A stretch of 64,000 nt of DNA from Clostridium_B lapidicellarium (GCF_041224415.1 NZ_JBGFFE010000009.1:1-64000); one strand, 5' to 3'; numbered from the stretch's first letter, positions 34,618 to 44,655 are shown. The notes: a model not told the origin generated them from the sequence alone. Numbers and translations: made by a program.

Positions 34618-34691
34618 TTAAAATCCCCCTATATATATTTTCTTTACAAACTTTTATTATACGTCAACAATTAATTCCTTTGAAGATGGCG

Positions 34692-34723
34692 CAAAAACGG
34701 CGGCTGTTATATACAACCACCGT
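34692..34723 (-). terminator. dedA terminator
   Basis: On the minus strand ACGGTGGTTGT / ACAGCCGCCGT, 11 bp including two G-U pairs, a 5-base loop and a TTTTT tail (plus 34692-34696), starting 7 bases after the dedA stop. Confidence 0.8.
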
Positions 34724-34729
34724 CGGCAT

Positions 34730-35386
34730 TTAAATTTCCGCATTTGCAGTATCGCTTTTTTTCTCTCTCATAAATACAACAACTGCCGGAATGAGAGATA
34801 TTACTATAATTGCAATTACCACATAGGAAAAATTATGTTTTATAAAAGGCAAACTCCCGAAGAAGTATCCTCCCCACAAAAACATGGATACCCACAGAAA
34901 TCCTCCCAGCATATTATGAGTTAGAAATTTAAAATATTTCATCTCGCCAATTCCAGCAACGAAGGGAACAAAAGTCCTTATGACAGGTACAAACCTTCCC
35001 AGCACTATAGCCATAGGGCCATGTTTTTCATAAAACCTGTGAGCTTTATAAATATGTTCTTTATTTACGAATCTTGTATTTTTGCTTTTTAAAATATTAT
35101 TTCCTATCTTCTTTCCTATGAAATAATTGGCAGTATCACCCAGCACTGCCGCCGCAAAGAATACAATAAACAATGTAAATACCCCGAGGATATTTTCTGC
35201 AGCAAGCGCTCCAGCTGTAAATATAATGGAGTCACCCGGCAAAAAAGGCGTTACCACCAGTCCAGTCTCACAAAATATCACTATAAAAATTATAGCATAT
35301 GTAAATGTACCATAATTTTGTATAATAATATTCAGATATTTATCGAGATGCAGCATGACATCAATCAAACTAGCTGTAAAATTCAT
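34730..35386 (-). CDS. DedA family membrane protein
   Basis: 218-residue membrane protein with the DedA (VTT/SNARE-associated) signatures: FLPGDSIIFTAG (about 48-59), and GRFVPVIRTFVPFVAGIGEMKYFKF (about 130-154) with the conserved arginines. DedA proteins are implicated in returning undecaprenyl phosphate or phospholipids across the membrane. About five helices or re-entrant loops, basic C terminus. ATG behind GAGGAG, own terminator, so monocistronic. Confidence 0.9.
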   Translation of the reverse strand: MNFTASLIDVMLHLDKYLNIIIQNYGTFTYAIIFIVIFCETGLVVTPFLPGDSIIFTAGALAAENILGVFTLFIVFFAAAVLGDTANYFIGKKIGNNILKSKNTRFVNKEHIYKAHRFYEKHGPMAIVLGRFVPVIRTFVPFVAGIGEMKYFKFLTHNMLGGFLWVSMFLWGGYFFGSLPFIKHNFSYVVIAIIVISLIPAVVVFMREKKSDTANAEI

Positions 35387-35499
35387 ATCTTTTATCTCCT
35401 CTTCCTATATACTTTTATAACCTTATTAATACATTATGGTATACAAACAAGGTTAAAATACAGTTAAAAAAGGATTATAATTTAGATAAAATTCCAGGG

Positions 35500-36642
35500 T
35501 CATACATCCATTTTGGAAACCAAGAAATCTGCATCTTTTACACTCAAAATAAAATTTACAATGTTTTCTGCCGCATCCATATTTGCATAAACTCTTTGAA
35601 ATCTTCTGATTTTATTTAATTCCTGAGAATTATTTGAAATCAAATTACTCACCACATCTTTTATTTTACCTGTACTTTCGCATACTACTCCAAGCTTATG
35701 CTTTTCAACAAATTTAGGGTTTTCCTCTTCCTGTCCCGGAAGGGCGCCTGTTATTATCAAAGGTACGTTACAGGCTACAGCTTCCATGATTACATTAGGA
35801 CTTCCCCTCATAAATACAATATCGGAGTCCCACATTAGATCCTGTATATTTTCCGTAAATCCATACACTTTAACTCTGCCTGCGTATTTCTTACCCAGTG
35901 ATTTTTCCAGTCTATTCTTAAGTGCCTTATTTCGGCCGGCTACAATTTTCACTGTACAATTAAAATTTTCCAGGAGAATTGCGGCTATTTTTTTCATATT
36001 GCCAACTCCCTCTCCCCCGCTCATTATCATGCATTTAAGTAATTTCTTGGAATTACAATCGATGCCTTTTTCAAATCTATAGGTACGGCTGTAAAACCTC
36101 GAACGTACTGGAAAGCCCAGAACTTTTATTTTTTTTTCAGGCACGCCGTAACCCATGCATTTATACTTTGCCTCCTGCGTAGGGCTTATTATATAATCCG
36201 CTCTTGGATCTGCCCACAATGGCGTTATGCTCACCAAATCCGCAATAAGTGTGACAAAGGGTATTTCAATATGGTATTTTTCAAGAATATTTAGTATGGA
36301 GCCGTTAAAATTGGGGTGAAGAGTTAAAATCAAATCCGGCTTCGTCTCTTTTAATAAATTCAAAAATCTGTCTTTTATTTTCAACTCGACAATTTCATTT
36401 ACAATAGATGGTTTAATAGACGAAATATCCCATATGAGTTCCCATAAATTTTCTGACTTTCTTGTTATGGGCCCATACGCCTTTGCTACATTCAGCAAAG
36501 TAGTTCCGCCCAACGAAAATCCATCTACTATATTTACTTTAATATTTCCGTTTTTAGGAAATTTCTCGCATAAAGATTCTGCTATGCTTTTATGCCCATG
36601 CCCTGTAAAATTAGATGAAATAACAAGTATATTATTAATCAT
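35500..36642 (-). CDS. Glycosyltransferase, MGDG synthase/UgtP type
   Basis: 380-residue GT28-like enzyme. The N-terminal part (SSNFTGHGHKSIAESL, LTLHPNFNGS...) is the MGDG_synth domain; the C-terminal part (MIMSGGEGVGNMKKIAAIL, VYGFTENIQDLMWDSDIVFMRGSPNVIMEA) is the UDP-sugar-binding half shared with MurG. It most likely transfers glucose or galactose to diacylglycerol, giving glycolipids and lipoteichoic acid anchors. The usual PGQEEEN motif is present (about 302). ATG behind AGAGGG. Monocistronic; 113 bases separate it from the dedA start downstream. Confidence 0.85.
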   Translation of the reverse strand: MINNILVISSNFTGHGHKSIAESLCEKFPKNGNIKVNIVDGFSLGGTTLLNVAKAYGPITRKSENLWELIWDISSIKPSIVNEIVELKIKDRFLNLLKETKPDLILTLHPNFNGSILNILEKYHIEIPFVTLIADLVSITPLWADPRADYIISPTQEAKYKCMGYGVPEKKIKVLGFPVRSRFYSRTYRFEKGIDCNSKKLLKCMIMSGGEGVGNMKKIAAILLENFNCTVKIVAGRNKALKNRLEKSLGKKYAGRVKVYGFTENIQDLMWDSDIVFMRGSPNVIMEAVACNVPLIITGALPGQEEENPKFVEKHKLGVVCESTGKIKDVVSNLISNNSQELNKIRRFQRVYANMDAAENIVNFILSVKDADFLVSKMDV

Positions 36643-36757
36643 AACCAGTCCCTCTTATCAGTTAATTATTATAATACAAATATCATCAATATTCTATTTT
36701 AGTATATTACACAATTAAATCTAACACAGTATTAAGAATAAGTTAAAATTACATTAA

Positions 36758-36773
36758 ATCTTAATATTAAGAT
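36758..36773. promoter_or_regulatory. Perfect 16-bp palindrome upstream of MFS gene
   Basis: ATCTTAAT-ATTAAGAT, perfectly symmetrical, 54 bases before the MFS start codon. A related ATTAAGAAT lies just upstream. Candidate operator; no regulator gene adjoins. Confidence 0.35.
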
Positions 36774-36827
36774 GAAAAATAGATTACAATAAACAAGGAA
36801 ATAGAAAGAAAAGGAGCTGTGAATTTT

Positions 36828-38225
36828 ATGAATACCAATAATATAAAATCAATTTATACTGTTCTTATTTTTATAATACTGGCGGCTTTTGATAATGTAG
36901 TAATAGGATTGTTCCCGCCGCTTTTCTCTTCTATCTCAAAAAGTATGAATGTACATATTTCTTCGCTGGGGATAGTCTCGGCAGTCAATATTCTGATGAC
37001 ATCCTTCTCGTCAATTTTGTGGGGCTATCTCACAGGTAAGTTCAGCAGGAAGTTTCTCGTCATTATAGGCACAGTCATCTGGTCAATTTCAATATTTTTG
37101 ACATCGCTGTGTACAAACTACCTGCAGCTCCTCATCCTCCAGGTTTTCACCGGTGTGGGGCTTGGCTGCATATCTTCAATAGGATTTAGCGTTTTAACCG
37201 ACTATATTCCGAATAAATACAGGGGAATGCTGCTGAGCCTCTGGGGCATGTCTCAAGGATTCGGCGGAATAGCAGGGGCGCTGATGGCATCACTTATGGC
37301 TCCCTTTACAAGTTGGAGGAAGCCTTTTGAAGTCGTGAGCATTACAGGCTTTTTGCTTATCGTACTGTATTTTTTTATAGAAGAACCTGCTGTAGGTCAA
37401 TCAGAGCCTGAATTAAAAACACTTATTGAAAAGGGATATACATATAATTACAACATTGAATTCAAGCATCTATACAGTATCGTATCAAAACGAAGCAACA
37501 TCTTATTGTTCCTGCAGGCGTTTTTTATGAATATTTCCATAGGAACTTTAATATGGCTTCCAACTCTGTATATTTCAAAAATTCAACAGCAGGGTTACAG
37601 CTTAAAAGTTTCGATTATCGCAGCCGGGTACCTTTTTGCCATATTTCAGCTGGGAGGTCTGACATCACCACTGTTCGGCCACATGGGCGACATTCTCCAG
37701 GGCAGGACCTACAAGGGAAGAGCTGTCCTTACATCTCTATTTATATTCGCTATGATACCATTTTACCTGGCAGTTTTCATGCTTCCGATGAACAATCTCA
37801 AGCTGCCGCAAAACAGCGATCCGCTACTTATATTGATATCATTACTAAAGGAGATAGTGGTGAATCCATGGATATTTACAACATTTATCCTATCTTTTCT
37901 TGCAAGTGCACTGCAATCCGCCAATACCCCAAACTGGCTTGCCCTGATAACTGACGTAAATCTCCCGGAACAAAGAGGTACCGCCTTCAGTATAGCCAAT
38001 CTGGCCAACGGTCTCGGAAGAACCATAGGAAATGCAGGTGTTGGAATCATACTGTCCCACATACATGCCGGTGAACCCACAAATTATATAATTACCCTGT
38101 CACTGATGCAGATTTTCCTGGTTCCATCCGCTGTCACCTATTTGATAATGACAAAAGACAACATAAAAGATATCAATGACGTTAAAAATACATTGGTAAA
38201 ACGCACAAGGAAACTGTCCCAATAA
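36828..38225 (+). CDS. Major facilitator superfamily transporter
   Basis: 465-residue MFS protein with twelve predicted helices. The loop 2-3 motif (WGYLTGKFSRKFLVIIG) and the helix 5 region (GMSQGFGGIAGALMAS) are typical; the layout is close to Spinster/hexuronate-like carriers. Substrate unknown. The start is the ATG at 36828, 11 bases behind AAGGAG; a GTG three codons earlier is only two bases from the site and is unlikely. Its stop is one base from the stop of the convergent chemoreceptor gene. Confidence 0.85.
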   Translation: MNTNNIKSIYTVLIFIILAAFDNVVIGLFPPLFSSISKSMNVHISSLGIVSAVNILMTSFSSILWGYLTGKFSRKFLVIIGTVIWSISIFLTSLCTNYLQLLILQVFTGVGLGCISSIGFSVLTDYIPNKYRGMLLSLWGMSQGFGGIAGALMASLMAPFTSWRKPFEVVSITGFLLIVLYFFIEEPAVGQSEPELKTLIEKGYTYNYNIEFKHLYSIVSKRSNILLFLQAFFMNISIGTLIWLPTLYISKIQQQGYSLKVSIIAAGYLFAIFQLGGLTSPLFGHMGDILQGRTYKGRAVLTSLFIFAMIPFYLAVFMLPMNNLKLPQNSDPLLILISLLKEIVVNPWIFTTFILSFLASALQSANTPNWLALITDVNLPEQRGTAFSIANLANGLGRTIGNAGVGIILSHIHAGEPTNYIITLSLMQIFLVPSAVTYLIMTKDNIKDINDVKNTLVKRTRKLSQ

Positions 38226-38226
38226 A

Positions 38227-40311
38227 CTATATTTTAAACTGCCCCACAATGCCGGTAAGTTTTTCAGCTTCTTTTGCATTCTTATCTGTATTCAAAGCTA
38301 TGTCCAAATTTTCTTTCTTTATGGAATCCATACTGCTGGATATATTGGAAACTGCATCTGTACACTTATTCACGGATGCAGCTATTTCCTCCACTATGCC
38401 GGAGAGATCCTGCTGTGACTTATTTATGCCCTCCATGAGTTCATAAAATTTCTTTATGACAGCTGCCATTTTAGTCCCGTCATTCTGGTATTCCCTGCTC
38501 ATATCCACTATTTTAACATAGTCTTTCATGACCTTTCCCTCAACAAAGCCAAGTACATCCTGTGAAGAATCCATAAGTATGCCCACTGCTACAATTATAT
38601 TTTTTATATCATTTTGCATATTGTCCGCCATATCCGAGCACCTATCCGCAAGTTTCTTGACCTCTTTGGCAACCACCATAAAACCGCTCCCATATTTCCC
38701 GGCACGGGAAGCTTCAATAAGTGCATTCAATGCAAGTATATTGGTTTTCTCGGAAACTTCTTTCATTTCATCCAGCATTTTCGAAATGTTTTTTACAACC
38801 TTTATGGTCTCAAAGGATTTTTTCAGTTTTCCGCTGGAATCCCTATAATATTTTTTTATATTACGGGCTGAATTCTCTATTTCGCCGCCCATGCTCACAG
38901 CTTTTTTATTTATATTGTCGGCCAATTTAAGTCCCGAATCAGCTTCATCTACAGTATTTTCTATCTTACGTTTTATGTAAAATATGCTTTTTTCAACCTC
39001 TTCAATAGAAGTCATGACTTCCTGCATATTAGACGTTATCTCATTTGATTTATCGGATATGGTTTTAATTTCGCCTTCAGATTCCCTAAATCTGTTATTT
39101 ACATATTTGCTGGAATTTAGCGCAGCAAATCCTTCATCCTTTGCATATTTTATCATATATTTTATATTTTTCAGTGCTGAATTCAAATCAACCACGGTCT
39201 GTCCAAATTCATCCCTGGACTTAATATCCATTTTATATGTAAGATTAAAATTTGAAAGTTCCCTGGCATATTTCCTTATATTCAAGAGAGGTTTTTTGAT
39301 CTGACTTGCTATTATGATCCCCATTAAAATACCGGCCAGTATAAATATCAAAGTAGCTGCCGCCATCTTGTATTTGAGGGAATTCACAGAGTTCAATATC
39401 TCATTTCTGTCAATCACAAGTCCCAGGTACCAATTTACACCGGATAAAGGCGAATAGGCAAGTAGAAGATCATTCCCCTTCTGTCTATAGTAATCGGAGC
39501 CGCTTCTGCCCTGCACCATATTTTTTTCTATAGAAGCAAGTTTTTTCAGAGAACTGTCCTTCTGGGAATTCTTTATAGTATTGTCCTTATTCAAAACCAA
39601 AGTCAAATTTTTATGTGCAACTTTAGTCCCATCTTTATTTATTATAAAACAGTATCCACTGTTTCCAATTTTCATACTTTGAACAAATTTATTCAATTCA
39701 GACGTACTTATGTTTGAAAATAGTACACCTGTTGTCCTTCCGGCATTATTTTTTATAGGAACTGCCACGGATATTATTTCCTCTCCATTTACATTAAAAT
39801 AGGGCCCGTCAATAGCCGGAGTGCCCTGGACAGCTTTTTTCAAATACCCTGTCCCAAGGTCCATTTTTGTTTTCTCTCCAGTTTGCATGTAGGCCATACC
39901 GCTTAAATCCATGGCATACAAACCTGAATACCCAAGCTTGTTCGCCCTTTCCTGTAAAACAGGCACCTGAATTTCTGGATTCATGGATTTTATTTCACTT
40001 CTAGCCGCTATCTCCGTCATAGAACGAACTTGCTGCTGCAAAATGGAGCTTAAAAGTTTGGAGGACTCCCGGGCTTTGTCCTGCAGCGAGGAATTTATAT
40101 TTTTTTCCATGGCAGTATAAAAAGTATAATATGACAGCATTCCAAAAAAACCGCAGATAAATACTACCAGTATTCCAATTTCAAGAATTATTTTCACTAC
40201 GACGCTGTCCATGCTGATTAAATTACTGTCCACTTTTTTCTTTAAAAGGGAGCTTGTTTTTTTCCTAAAATTATCAAATATACGTAAGAAATTCAAAATT
40301 GTTTTTTTCAT
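38227..40311 (-). CDS. Methyl-accepting chemotaxis protein (Cache sensor)
   Basis: 694-residue chemoreceptor. Membrane helices at about 40-65 and 318-340 bracket an extracytoplasmic double-Cache domain (GLYAMDLSGMAYMQTG, TGYLKKAVQGTPAIDGPYFN). A HAMP domain follows, then a long coiled coil with the signalling hairpin tip EKTNILALNALIEASRAGKYGSGFMVVAKEVKKLADR (tip at about 550). It would sense small molecules outside and signal to CheA, which is not in this window. ATG behind GGAGGAAATGTC. Downstream partner of an EAL-GGDEF gene 15 bases away, so the two are co-transcribed. Confidence 0.92.
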   Translation of the reverse strand: MKKTILNFLRIFDNFRKKTSSLLKKKVDSNLISMDSVVVKIILEIGILVVFICGFFGMLSYYTFYTAMEKNINSSLQDKARESSKLLSSILQQQVRSMTEIAARSEIKSMNPEIQVPVLQERANKLGYSGLYAMDLSGMAYMQTGEKTKMDLGTGYLKKAVQGTPAIDGPYFNVNGEEIISVAVPIKNNAGRTTGVLFSNISTSELNKFVQSMKIGNSGYCFIINKDGTKVAHKNLTLVLNKDNTIKNSQKDSSLKKLASIEKNMVQGRSGSDYYRQKGNDLLLAYSPLSGVNWYLGLVIDRNEILNSVNSLKYKMAAATLIFILAGILMGIIIASQIKKPLLNIRKYARELSNFNLTYKMDIKSRDEFGQTVVDLNSALKNIKYMIKYAKDEGFAALNSSKYVNNRFRESEGEIKTISDKSNEITSNMQEVMTSIEEVEKSIFYIKRKIENTVDEADSGLKLADNINKKAVSMGGEIENSARNIKKYYRDSSGKLKKSFETIKVVKNISKMLDEMKEVSEKTNILALNALIEASRAGKYGSGFMVVAKEVKKLADRCSDMADNMQNDIKNIIVAVGILMDSSQDVLGFVEGKVMKDYVKIVDMSREYQNDGTKMAAVIKKFYELMEGINKSQQDLSGIVEEIAASVNKCTDAVSNISSSMDSIKKENLDIALNTDKNAKEAEKLTGIVGQFKI

Positions 40312-40326
40312 GACATTTCCTCCAAC

Positions 40327-42096
40327 TTATTTATTTGAATTGATATCACATATAACATAACTGCTGCCCCTGTTCTTCTTGGCTTTTTTCTTGATCTTAC
40401 TCATGCAGACTCCAATATCGTCAACTCTTTCAAATTTGCTGAAATTTCCATACATACACCCGAGGGCTATGGACGTAAGTGGAAAGATATCCTTATTGCC
40501 CTTTCTATCGAAAGATTCGATGTATCCATTTGTTTTATCCTTTTCATTAAAAAAATCAAGCACTTTCCTGTTGAATTTTGAAATTATCTTTTTGCACAAA
40601 CCGCGCCCCTTATCAATATCATTTTCAAGCACACATACAAAATCGTCCCCACCTATGTGCCCTACAAAACCATTGTACATGGAACATCTGCTTACCTGTT
40701 CCTCTATGATTTCCGCAGTAAGCTTCAATACTTTATCCCCGTTTTCAAAGCCGTAAGTATCATTGTATATTTTAAAATTGTTCAAATCTGCGTATATGAC
40801 AAAAAAATCATTGTGAGAATGTATTACATTGTCGAGAACCTTATTTATAATTTCATTTCCGGGAAGCCCGGTCAATGGATTGAGATTCCTGGCATGTTTC
40901 TTTTCAAACTCCAGAGTGTATTCAAGAAGATCCTTTATGGTTACAATTCCATAATACTTGTTGTTTTTTGTAACTATGACATAATCGTATATTTTCTTGT
41001 AATCCCTGGCCATTGCAATTTTGGACACCTCGCTTATAGATGTGTTATAGTCCACTATGGTCGGGTTGGCATCCATCACCAAAGACACGGGGCGTTTGAG
41101 AAACACCGAAATTCCATACTGCGTGGCAAGCACGTAGTCCAGGTTATGCTGCATCATAAGTCCGAGGGGATAGCCGCCATTTGTAATACAAACTCCCGTT
41201 ATATTATAGGTATCAAAAAATCTCTTTACATCTTTAGCAGAAGTTACAGAAGGAAAATCAGGGTTTTGCTTTGCTATATCTCCAATGCAGTTTTTTTCAA
41301 ACTGAAACCTGTTTGTCTTCATTTTATTGTATTTTATTATGGTTGCCCTCACATTCTCAGAAATATCGAGAAAAGTTCCCGAAGGCCTCTGCAGAAAATA
41401 TCCCTGACCTGAGCAAACTCCCAGTTCTATGAGTTTTGCAAGTTCGTTTTCAGTTTCAATCCCCTCGGCTATGATGTTCATGTTTGTAGATTTCCCCAGC
41501 ATCACAAATGTTTTTACAAGCTTCTGTTTAAAGCTGTCTTTATCTATATCTTTTATAAAGGAAATATCAATTTTAATATAATGAGGTCTGGTTTCCATAA
41601 TGGTTTTTAGTCCGGAATAACCTGTACCCATATCATCAATGGCAATTTTATAACCTTGATTTACATAATTGTCAAGTGCTTTTCTAAAATCCTCATAATC
41701 TTCTATAGCTGTTTTTTCCGTGATCTCAAATATAATCGTGTCCGGAGAAATATTATTTCTCTCCAGGAAATCCTTCGTGAAGCCGCTTTTAAAATTTTCG
41801 TTTTTGAATATCTTAGGATCTACATTTATAAACAGGAGCTTGTTTTTATCTATCTTATTTGCCTTTTCAATTGCCTTTTTCCTGCACAAGAGCTCTAGCT
41901 CCCATGTTTTTCCAAAAATCTCTGCCGCATGAAAAAGTTTTACAGGCAGGTGCAGCGGTGAATCTTCAGGTCCTCTGCTGAGTGCTTCATATCCAACTAT
42001 AGATGCATCCCTCAGAGATACAATGGGTTGAAACACCGTAGTAATGTCCTTTGCATCCAGTATTTTATTTAATTCTTTCTCATCTTTTGATTCCAT
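40327..42096 (-). CDS. EAL-CBS-GGDEF protein (c-di-GMP turnover)
   Basis: 589 residues from the ATG at 42096, six bases behind GAGGTG; an ATG six codons earlier lacks a site. The N-terminal EAL domain (about 10-245) has all catalytic motifs: YEALSRG, FINVDP, IFEITE, AIDDMGTGYSGL, YIKIDISFI, AEGIE and GQGYFLQRP, so it should hydrolyse cyclic di-GMP. Two CBS repeats (about 270-385) form a regulatory middle. The C-terminal GGDEF domain (about 405-580) has GGDDF in place of GGDEF and may be weak or regulatory. Together with the chemoreceptor behind it this suggests a link between motility signals and c-di-GMP. Confidence 0.9.
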   Translation of the reverse strand: MESKDEKELNKILDAKDITTVFQPIVSLRDASIVGYEALSRGPEDSPLHLPVKLFHAAEIFGKTWELELLCRKKAIEKANKIDKNKLLFINVDPKIFKNENFKSGFTKDFLERNNISPDTIIFEITEKTAIEDYEDFRKALDNYVNQGYKIAIDDMGTGYSGLKTIMETRPHYIKIDISFIKDIDKDSFKQKLVKTFVMLGKSTNMNIIAEGIETENELAKLIELGVCSGQGYFLQRPSGTFLDISENVRATIIKYNKMKTNRFQFEKNCIGDIAKQNPDFPSVTSAKDVKRFFDTYNITGVCITNGGYPLGLMMQHNLDYVLATQYGISVFLKRPVSLVMDANPTIVDYNTSISEVSKIAMARDYKKIYDYVIVTKNNKYYGIVTIKDLLEYTLEFEKKHARNLNPLTGLPGNEIINKVLDNVIHSHNDFFVIYADLNNFKIYNDTYGFENGDKVLKLTAEIIEEQVSRCSMYNGFVGHIGGDDFVCVLENDIDKGRGLCKKIISKFNRKVLDFFNEKDKTNGYIESFDRKGNKDIFPLTSIALGCMYGNFSKFERVDDIGVCMSKIKKKAKKNRGSSYVICDINSNK

Positions 42097-42186
42097 ATAT
42101 TTCACCTCTTGCATTCTATTACTAACGAAATTATATATTTACTTTGTTAATTGCATGATAATCTTATGTTTTAAGCCCGGTCCTTG

Positions 42187-42248
42187 AAAAAAAAAGCTAC
42201 GGTACAGAAATTTCACAATTAAAGTAAAAGTTCTGTTTTCCCGTAACT
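42187..42248 (-). terminator. Terminator of the CWB2 phosphoesterase gene
   Basis: On the minus strand TACGG (paired with CCGTA) and ACAGAA (paired with TTCTGT) form a two-part stem, followed by nine T (plus 42187-42195). It starts about 30 bases after the stop codon. Confidence 0.75.
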
Positions 42249-42273
42249 TCACAAGTTTATATCTGTCTGTCTG

Positions 42274-44532
42274 CTATTGCAAAAGCTCATTGGCAGTATT
42301 CTGCGGAATGGATGCCTCTCCTCCAAGAATTGTAATCTGGCCAACTCCATTCAACTTTTTCTGAATATAATTTTTAGTATTGCTCAAGTCCGATCCTCCA
42401 ACAAGTACAATAGGAGCATTTTTCTCACCTGCTGCCGCAGATCCTGAAAGTGCATCTGCAAAATCATTTCCTGAAGCCAGGTAGATATTCGACATATCAT
42501 ATTTTCCGTCAAATTTATCAAGCACTGCAAGATTCGTAGAATATCTGTCGGTTCCGGATATCCTCTCAGCTCCGAGACCGCTGACTATGCTGTCGTCTAC
42601 TACACCCTCTCCGCCAATTACATAAGGTGTGCTTGAATTGTCCTTGACATATTCAAGTATGTCGCTGCTTAGCTCTTTTCCATTGGTAAGAAGTATTGGA
42701 CTTCCTGACAGTGACGCATATGAAGACACGGAAAGTCCGTCTGCAAATCCCTCTCCTGAAGCTATAAATACCTGCTTAGGACTCCCTATCTGCTTTGCAA
42801 CTGCAAGCGAAGTTGCATATCTGTCATTGCCGCTTATTCTCTTAACTACCAATTTCATATTTCTCAATGAATTTTCTATTGAATCGGAAACTACTCCAGT
42901 ACCTCCGATTATATAAACAGTCCTAACTTTCAGTCTTGAAAGCTCTGCTTTTGTACTGTCACTTAAAGTATCATTCGAAGTCAAAAGTATAGGTGCATTT
43001 TTCGACTTTGCAAAAGGAGCCGCACTCAGCGCATCTGCAAAAGATTGACCTGAAACCAATACAGCCGCCCCTGCTTCATCCCAGTTATTCTGTGATATTT
43101 TAGCTGCAGTCTCATACCTGTCCTGTCCTGCTATCCTCGATACATTTTTGTGAGAATTTGTCTTATTTATAGTATAGCTGTCTATAGAAGTCATATTATC
43201 AGTCCTGTACGTGGATATCGTAAAACTCTTATCCGTCACACTTATATTGGAAAATGTAGGAACTTTGTCCTGTTCTTTCTTAGCCTCGTAGTAATTGTTG
43301 TAATTTGGCTCCTGAATCTCATAATACTTACTTCCACTGGCCGAATTGGCAGTTATATAGAGCACACCATTTGGATCAGTAACACTGGTATCATCTTTTC
43401 CGCTTACTGCCTGATCATTTTCCATCTGGTAAGATCTGGTATAGCAATGATCATGTCCATCTAAAACTACATCTACTCCAAGCTCCTGAAATACCTGTGG
43501 ATGTGTTACCCTTCTAGCTGCTATATCGGCATCAGTTTCATGGTTTGCAGAACTGTATATGGAATGATGCATGCCCACTACTCTCCATTTGGCATCCGGA
43601 TTTGCAGCTATGGCCTGCTGCATAAACTCCTTATGATCTTCTGCATTTATATCATTGCTGTTGAGCATCATAAAAAGTGTATTCCCATATACAAAATAAT
43701 AGTCATTTCCTGTCGTTCCATTACTGTTGTCAGATTCATAGCCGTTATTCGTAAAAATGCCGTACTTATCAGACATATTTGGAGAATTGAAATGTGTAAT
43801 ATGCCCTACTCCATATCCTTCATGATTTCCGGGAATTGCGGCAACGGGAATATTTTTTATCTGTTCCGGTTTGAAGTATCCGTCATATTCCAGTTCATTC
43901 GTCTGTCCATTGAGTTCTTTGCCGTTGTTGACCTGATCTCCTATGGACAGTATAAAACTGCTTGTAGGAAATTTATCTGTTACCTTTTTAACAGAATCAA
44001 CCCATCCTGTTGTATCTTTATTTATATCACCGCCTGCACCAATTTGCGGATCTCCTGCAAAAAGGAAACTAAAACCGCTGGATATATTCTGCGTAGTGTA
44101 ATTATTGACAGAACTCCACGTAGTACCATCACCTACACGATATACATATTCGGTAGCCTGTTTCAAATCTGTAACTGTAACTTTATTGGAAACATAGCCG
44201 TCATTTCCATCGGATTTGCTTCCTTTGAACGACTTAGCTTTGCTTTCCGGGAATTCACTTCCTGTCATATCGGATTTCAATGCAATCTGTACTTCAGGAT
44301 CCGATGTCTTATTATTGGAATACCAGGTGAAATCAACCTGTGATACATCTTTACCTGGTGCAAAAGTTATATCCTTGATATTGGCAGAGGTTTCCCCTTC
44401 AGAGGTAATTGATTGATTTGTTGTAGTATTCTCACCTGTAGCCGCATTAGCAGACATTGGTATTGCAGTACCTGCAAACACAAGTGAGCAGCAGAGTAAA
44501 AATAATGCTGTCTTTTTTAAATAATGTTTCAT
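42274..44532 (-). CDS. Cell-wall-bound metallophosphoesterase with CWB2 repeats
   Basis: 752 residues from the ATG at 44532, four bases behind GGGGGAG. Signal peptide (about 1-31, ending SANA), a fibronectin-like purple-acid-phosphatase N-terminal domain (about 45-145), a calcineurin-like phosphoesterase (about 150-400) with the metal motifs GDPQIG, GDQVNNG, GNHEGY, MHHS and GHDHCY, and three CWB2 repeats (about 460-750, each with a ISGxDRYxT-like start and FADALS). CWB2 repeats anchor proteins to anionic wall polymers, so this is a surface phosphatase. The 5' end lies within one copy of a duplicated 90-bp block next to an N. Confidence 0.9.
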   Translation of the reverse strand: MKHYLKKTALFLLCCSLVFAGTAIPMSANAATGENTTTNQSITSEGETSANIKDITFAPGKDVSQVDFTWYSNNKTSDPEVQIALKSDMTGSEFPESKAKSFKGSKSDGNDGYVSNKVTVTDLKQATEYVYRVGDGTTWSSVNNYTTQNISSGFSFLFAGDPQIGAGGDINKDTTGWVDSVKKVTDKFPTSSFILSIGDQVNNGKELNGQTNELEYDGYFKPEQIKNIPVAAIPGNHEGYGVGHITHFNSPNMSDKYGIFTNNGYESDNSNGTTGNDYYFVYGNTLFMMLNSNDINAEDHKEFMQQAIAANPDAKWRVVGMHHSIYSSANHETDADIAARRVTHPQVFQELGVDVVLDGHDHCYTRSYQMENDQAVSGKDDTSVTDPNGVLYITANSASGSKYYEIQEPNYNNYYEAKKEQDKVPTFSNISVTDKSFTISTYRTDNMTSIDSYTINKTNSHKNVSRIAGQDRYETAAKISQNNWDEAGAAVLVSGQSFADALSAAPFAKSKNAPILLTSNDTLSDSTKAELSRLKVRTVYIIGGTGVVSDSIENSLRNMKLVVKRISGNDRYATSLAVAKQIGSPKQVFIASGEGFADGLSVSSYASLSGSPILLTNGKELSSDILEYVKDNSSTPYVIGGEGVVDDSIVSGLGAERISGTDRYSTNLAVLDKFDGKYDMSNIYLASGNDFADALSGSAAAGEKNAPIVLVGGSDLSNTKNYIQKKLNGVGQITILGGEASIPQNTANELLQ

Positions 44533-44655
44533 GAAACTCCCCCTTATAGATATGTTATACGTTGNCAAACACAAGTGAGCAGCAGAGTAAAAATAATGCT
44601 GTCTTTTTTAAATAATGTTTCATGAAACTCCCCCTTATAGATATGTTATACGTTG
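44475..44655. repeat. 90-bp exact duplication around an N (contig join)
   Basis: Bases 44475-44564 and 44566-44655 are identical, separated by a single N at 44565. The pattern is what is expected when two contig ends that overlap by 90 bp are joined without merging. The true sequence probably has one copy, 91 bases shorter. The second copy would encode a spurious duplicate start of the phosphoesterase, broken after about 19 codons. Confidence 0.9.

Noticed and set aside
43501..44343. 280-codon frame antisense to the CWB2 phosphoesterase
   Set aside because: Shadow of a well-supported gene; Ile/Cys-rich product without domain features.
44475..44655. Genuine tandem duplication of the phosphoesterase 5' end
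   Set aside because: The copies are identical over all 90 bases and separated only by an N, which fits a contig join far better.
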